Source: Pseudomonadota bacterium (GTDB lineage Bacteria > Pseudomonadota > Gammaproteobacteria > Steroidobacterales > Steroidobacteraceae). Taken from it: a stretch of DNA of 7,604 bases. The stretch covers positions 1 to 7,604 of the forward strand of contig JAKAZP010000120.1 in the NCBI GenBank assembly GCA_021815905.1. The letters run 5' to 3'. Positions 7,012-7,604 of the stretch are shown here, one piece after another. The notes beneath the pieces were generated by a model. It was not told the DNA's origin. It was given only the letters and a program-made list of their open reading frames with translations, and made no database searches. The position numbers and the translations under genes are program-made. The first letter of the stretch is position 1. Every line of letters begins with the position of its first letter.

Positions 7012-7071
7012 CACTTGGGAACGGCGTCTCTTGCAATCCCTGCCGTGGGGAAAAAGCAACGCGAGAGGCGC

Positions 7072-7326
7072 TCACTCCGCCGTCTGCGCTCCGCTCGGCC
7101 CTTCCTGCGCGCTGAAAGGCTCCGTCTGGTGCTGCCCGTCGCGCTTCAGCAAGATCTCGACCCGCTGCTGCGCCGCTTTCAGGGAGCTTTGGCATTGTCG
7201 CGTCAGCTCCACACCGCGCTCGAAAGTCTTGATGGCCTCATCGAGGGGCAGGTCGCCCCGCTCGAGCCGCTCGACGAGAGACTCGAGCTCCGCGAGTGCC
7301 TTTTCGAAATCCGGAATGTTGCTCAT
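7072..7326 (-). CDS. xseB: Exodeoxyribonuclease VII small subunit
   Basis: XseB is the small helical subunit that binds in many copies to XseA; the complex degrades single-stranded DNA in repair and recombination. The 84-residue product has the family core [31 protein letters not shown], split here as [17 protein letters not shown] (6-22) followed by [15 protein letters not shown] and a second long helix ending near EILLK. The tail after about residue 62 is polar and probably disordered. ATG 7326 is chosen because the conserved region begins a few residues later. An in-frame TTG at 7365 would add 13 Pro-rich residues and is unlikely. No clear Shine-Dalgarno precedes the ATG. A good minus-strand promoter lies 64-91 bp upstream. 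xseA is not in the window. The gene probably leads a transcript that may continue into dxs. Confidence 0.94.
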   Translation of the reverse strand: MSNIPDFEKALAELESLVERLERGDLPLDEAIKTFERGVELTRQCQSSLKAAQQRVEILLKRDGQHQTEPFSAQEGPSGAQTAE

Positions 7327-7389
7327 GCACGGCGGGAAGAGTGGCGGGTCCGTGGACGGATACAATGCGCCTGTCCGTCCGGGCGGTAC

Positions 7390-7417
7390 CTTATACAGCG
7401 GCGGCTTCGCCGGTCAA
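7390..7417 (-). promoter_or_regulatory. Sigma70-like promoter for xseB (and possibly dxs-folE2)
   Basis: On the minus strand, TTGACC (7412-7417) and TATAAG (7390-7395) are separated by 16 bp. Each hexamer matches consensus at 5 of 6 positions. Transcription would start near 7383, giving a leader of roughly 55-60 nt before the xseB ATG. Its -35 lies next to the -35 of the divergent rubrerythrin promoter. Confidence 0.65.
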
Positions 7418-7422
7418 TGCGG

Positions 7423-7451
7423 TTGACGCGCCCGGACCGTCGGCTTAGAGT
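7423..7451 (+). promoter_or_regulatory. Sigma70-like promoter for rubrerythrin
   Basis: TTGACG (7423-7428) and TAGAGT (7446-7451) are separated by the optimal 17 bp, matching consensus at 5 and 4 of 6 positions. The start point would be near 7458, giving a leader of about 38 nt. The -35 elements of this and the xseB promoter form the inverted repeat GTCAA-N5-TTGAC (7413-7427), so the two polymerase sites would compete for the same DNA. Confidence 0.6.
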
Positions 7452-7464
7452 CGCAGCCCCCCGG

Positions 7465-7479
7465 TTAGAACCAGTCTAA
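7465..7479. promoter_or_regulatory. Inverted repeat in the rubrerythrin leader, candidate operator
   Basis: TTAGA-ACCAG-TCTAA is a 5-5-5 inverted repeat just downstream of the predicted rubrerythrin start point, a position suited to a repressor. The arms are short and could occur by chance. It does not match the OxyR, Fur or IscR site forms known to the annotator. Confidence 0.3.
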
Positions 7480-7482
7480 GAT

Positions 7483-7487
7483 AGGAG
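7483..7487 (+). promoter_or_regulatory. Ribosome binding site of rubrerythrin
   Basis: AGGAG lies 8 bp before the ATG at 7496 and fixes that start. It is the clearest Shine-Dalgarno in the window and contrasts with the starts of dxs, xseB and the kinase, which lack one. Confidence 0.8.
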
Positions 7488-7495
7488 ACAGCGCC

Positions 7496-7604
7496 ATGAA
7501 CCTCAAGGGCACCAAGACCGAGAAGAACCTCAAGGACGCATTTGCGGGTGAATCTCAGGCCAATCGTCGCTATCTGTATTTCGCCGCCAAGGCCGATGTC
7601 GAAG
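7496..7604 (+). CDS. rbr: Rubrerythrin, N-terminal part (3' end outside window)
   Basis: Rubrerythrins are non-haem di-iron proteins that reduce hydrogen peroxide in the cytoplasm, usually with electrons from rubredoxin or NAD(P)H-linked donors. The 36 codons present read MNLKGTKTEKNLKDAFAGES and continue QANRRYLYFAAKADVE. This matches the conserved rubrerythrin N-terminus, including the GTKTEKNL start and the AGESQA helix, whose Glu (E19 here) is the first di-iron ligand. The C-terminal rubredoxin-like domain, if any, lies outside the window, so classical and short (erythrin-like) forms cannot be told apart. The gene has its own promoter, a possible leader operator and a strong ribosome binding site, and diverges from xseB. 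Lower-GC third positions in a few codons (GCA, TTT, GGT, AAT) differ slightly from the neighbours, but the segment is too short to argue for transfer. Confidence 0.92.
   Translation, partial: MNLKGTKTEKNLKDAFAGESQANRRYLYFAAKADVE

Noticed and set aside
5214..7115. Plus-strand open frame of 633 codons opposite dxs
   Set aside because: It is the antisense shadow of dxs; the product is a charged low-complexity sequence with no family resemblance.
7327..7365. TTG start giving a longer XseB
   Set aside because: The added 13 residues are Pro-rich and precede the usual MSN-type start just before the conserved helix; no Shine-Dalgarno supports it.
1..7604. Mobile element, phage, CRISPR or defence system
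   Set aside because: No transposase, integrase, terminal repeats, spaced direct repeats or defence-protein motifs were seen; the genes are housekeeping or signalling genes with uniform composition.

Overview
The window is a GC-rich stretch of bacterial chromosome, densely coded on both strands, with no tRNA, rRNA, insertion sequence or CRISPR array visible. The gene content (thiL, xseB, dxs, folE2, an OmpR-type two-component pair, rubrerythrin) and the xseB-dxs-folE2 order point to a Gammaproteobacterium. The base composition and the lack of Shine-Dalgarno sequences at several starts fit a GC-rich lineage such as the Nevskiales, Steroidobacterales or Xanthomonadales relatives. That placement is inference; no marker here fixes the genus.

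Left part, plus strand (1-4191). The 3' end of thiL (thiamine-monophosphate kinase) is closed by a strong hairpin and T-run terminator (555-594). Next comes a soluble Hanks-type Ser/Thr kinase with a C-terminal cyclic-nucleotide-binding domain (677-2008), preceded by a perfect 12-bp palindrome that may be an operator. After a 96-bp gap lies a two-component operon: an OmpR-family response regulator (2105-2782) and, 5 bp later, its membrane histidine kinase (2788-4191). Phosphorylation signalling therefore fills most of this half.

Right part, minus strand (7326 down to 4158). xseB (exonuclease VII small subunit), dxs (DXP synthase) and folE2 (type IB GTP cyclohydrolase I) run in one direction. 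The common gammaproteobacterial arrangement has ispA between xseB and dxs; here only 73 bp separate them, so ispA is missing from the cluster. folE2 and the histidine kinase converge and share 34 bp at their 3' ends.

Far right. A 169-bp divergent region carries back-to-back sigma70-like promoters for xseB (minus) and for a rubrerythrin gene (plus) that runs off the window. The rubrerythrin leader has a short inverted repeat and a good ribosome binding site.

How the genes relate: ThiL makes thiamine diphosphate, the cofactor of Dxs, whose product DXP feeds isoprenoid, thiamine and pyridoxal phosphate synthesis. FolE2 opens folate and queuosine synthesis from GTP. The most distinctive item is the kinase with a C-terminal cyclic-nucleotide domain, the reverse domain order of eukaryotic PKG, placed next to a two-component system. 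A second point of interest is that three genes (response regulator, dxs, folE2) have a -10-like hexamer only 7-8 nt before the start codon and no clear Shine-Dalgarno, which suggests leaderless mRNAs.
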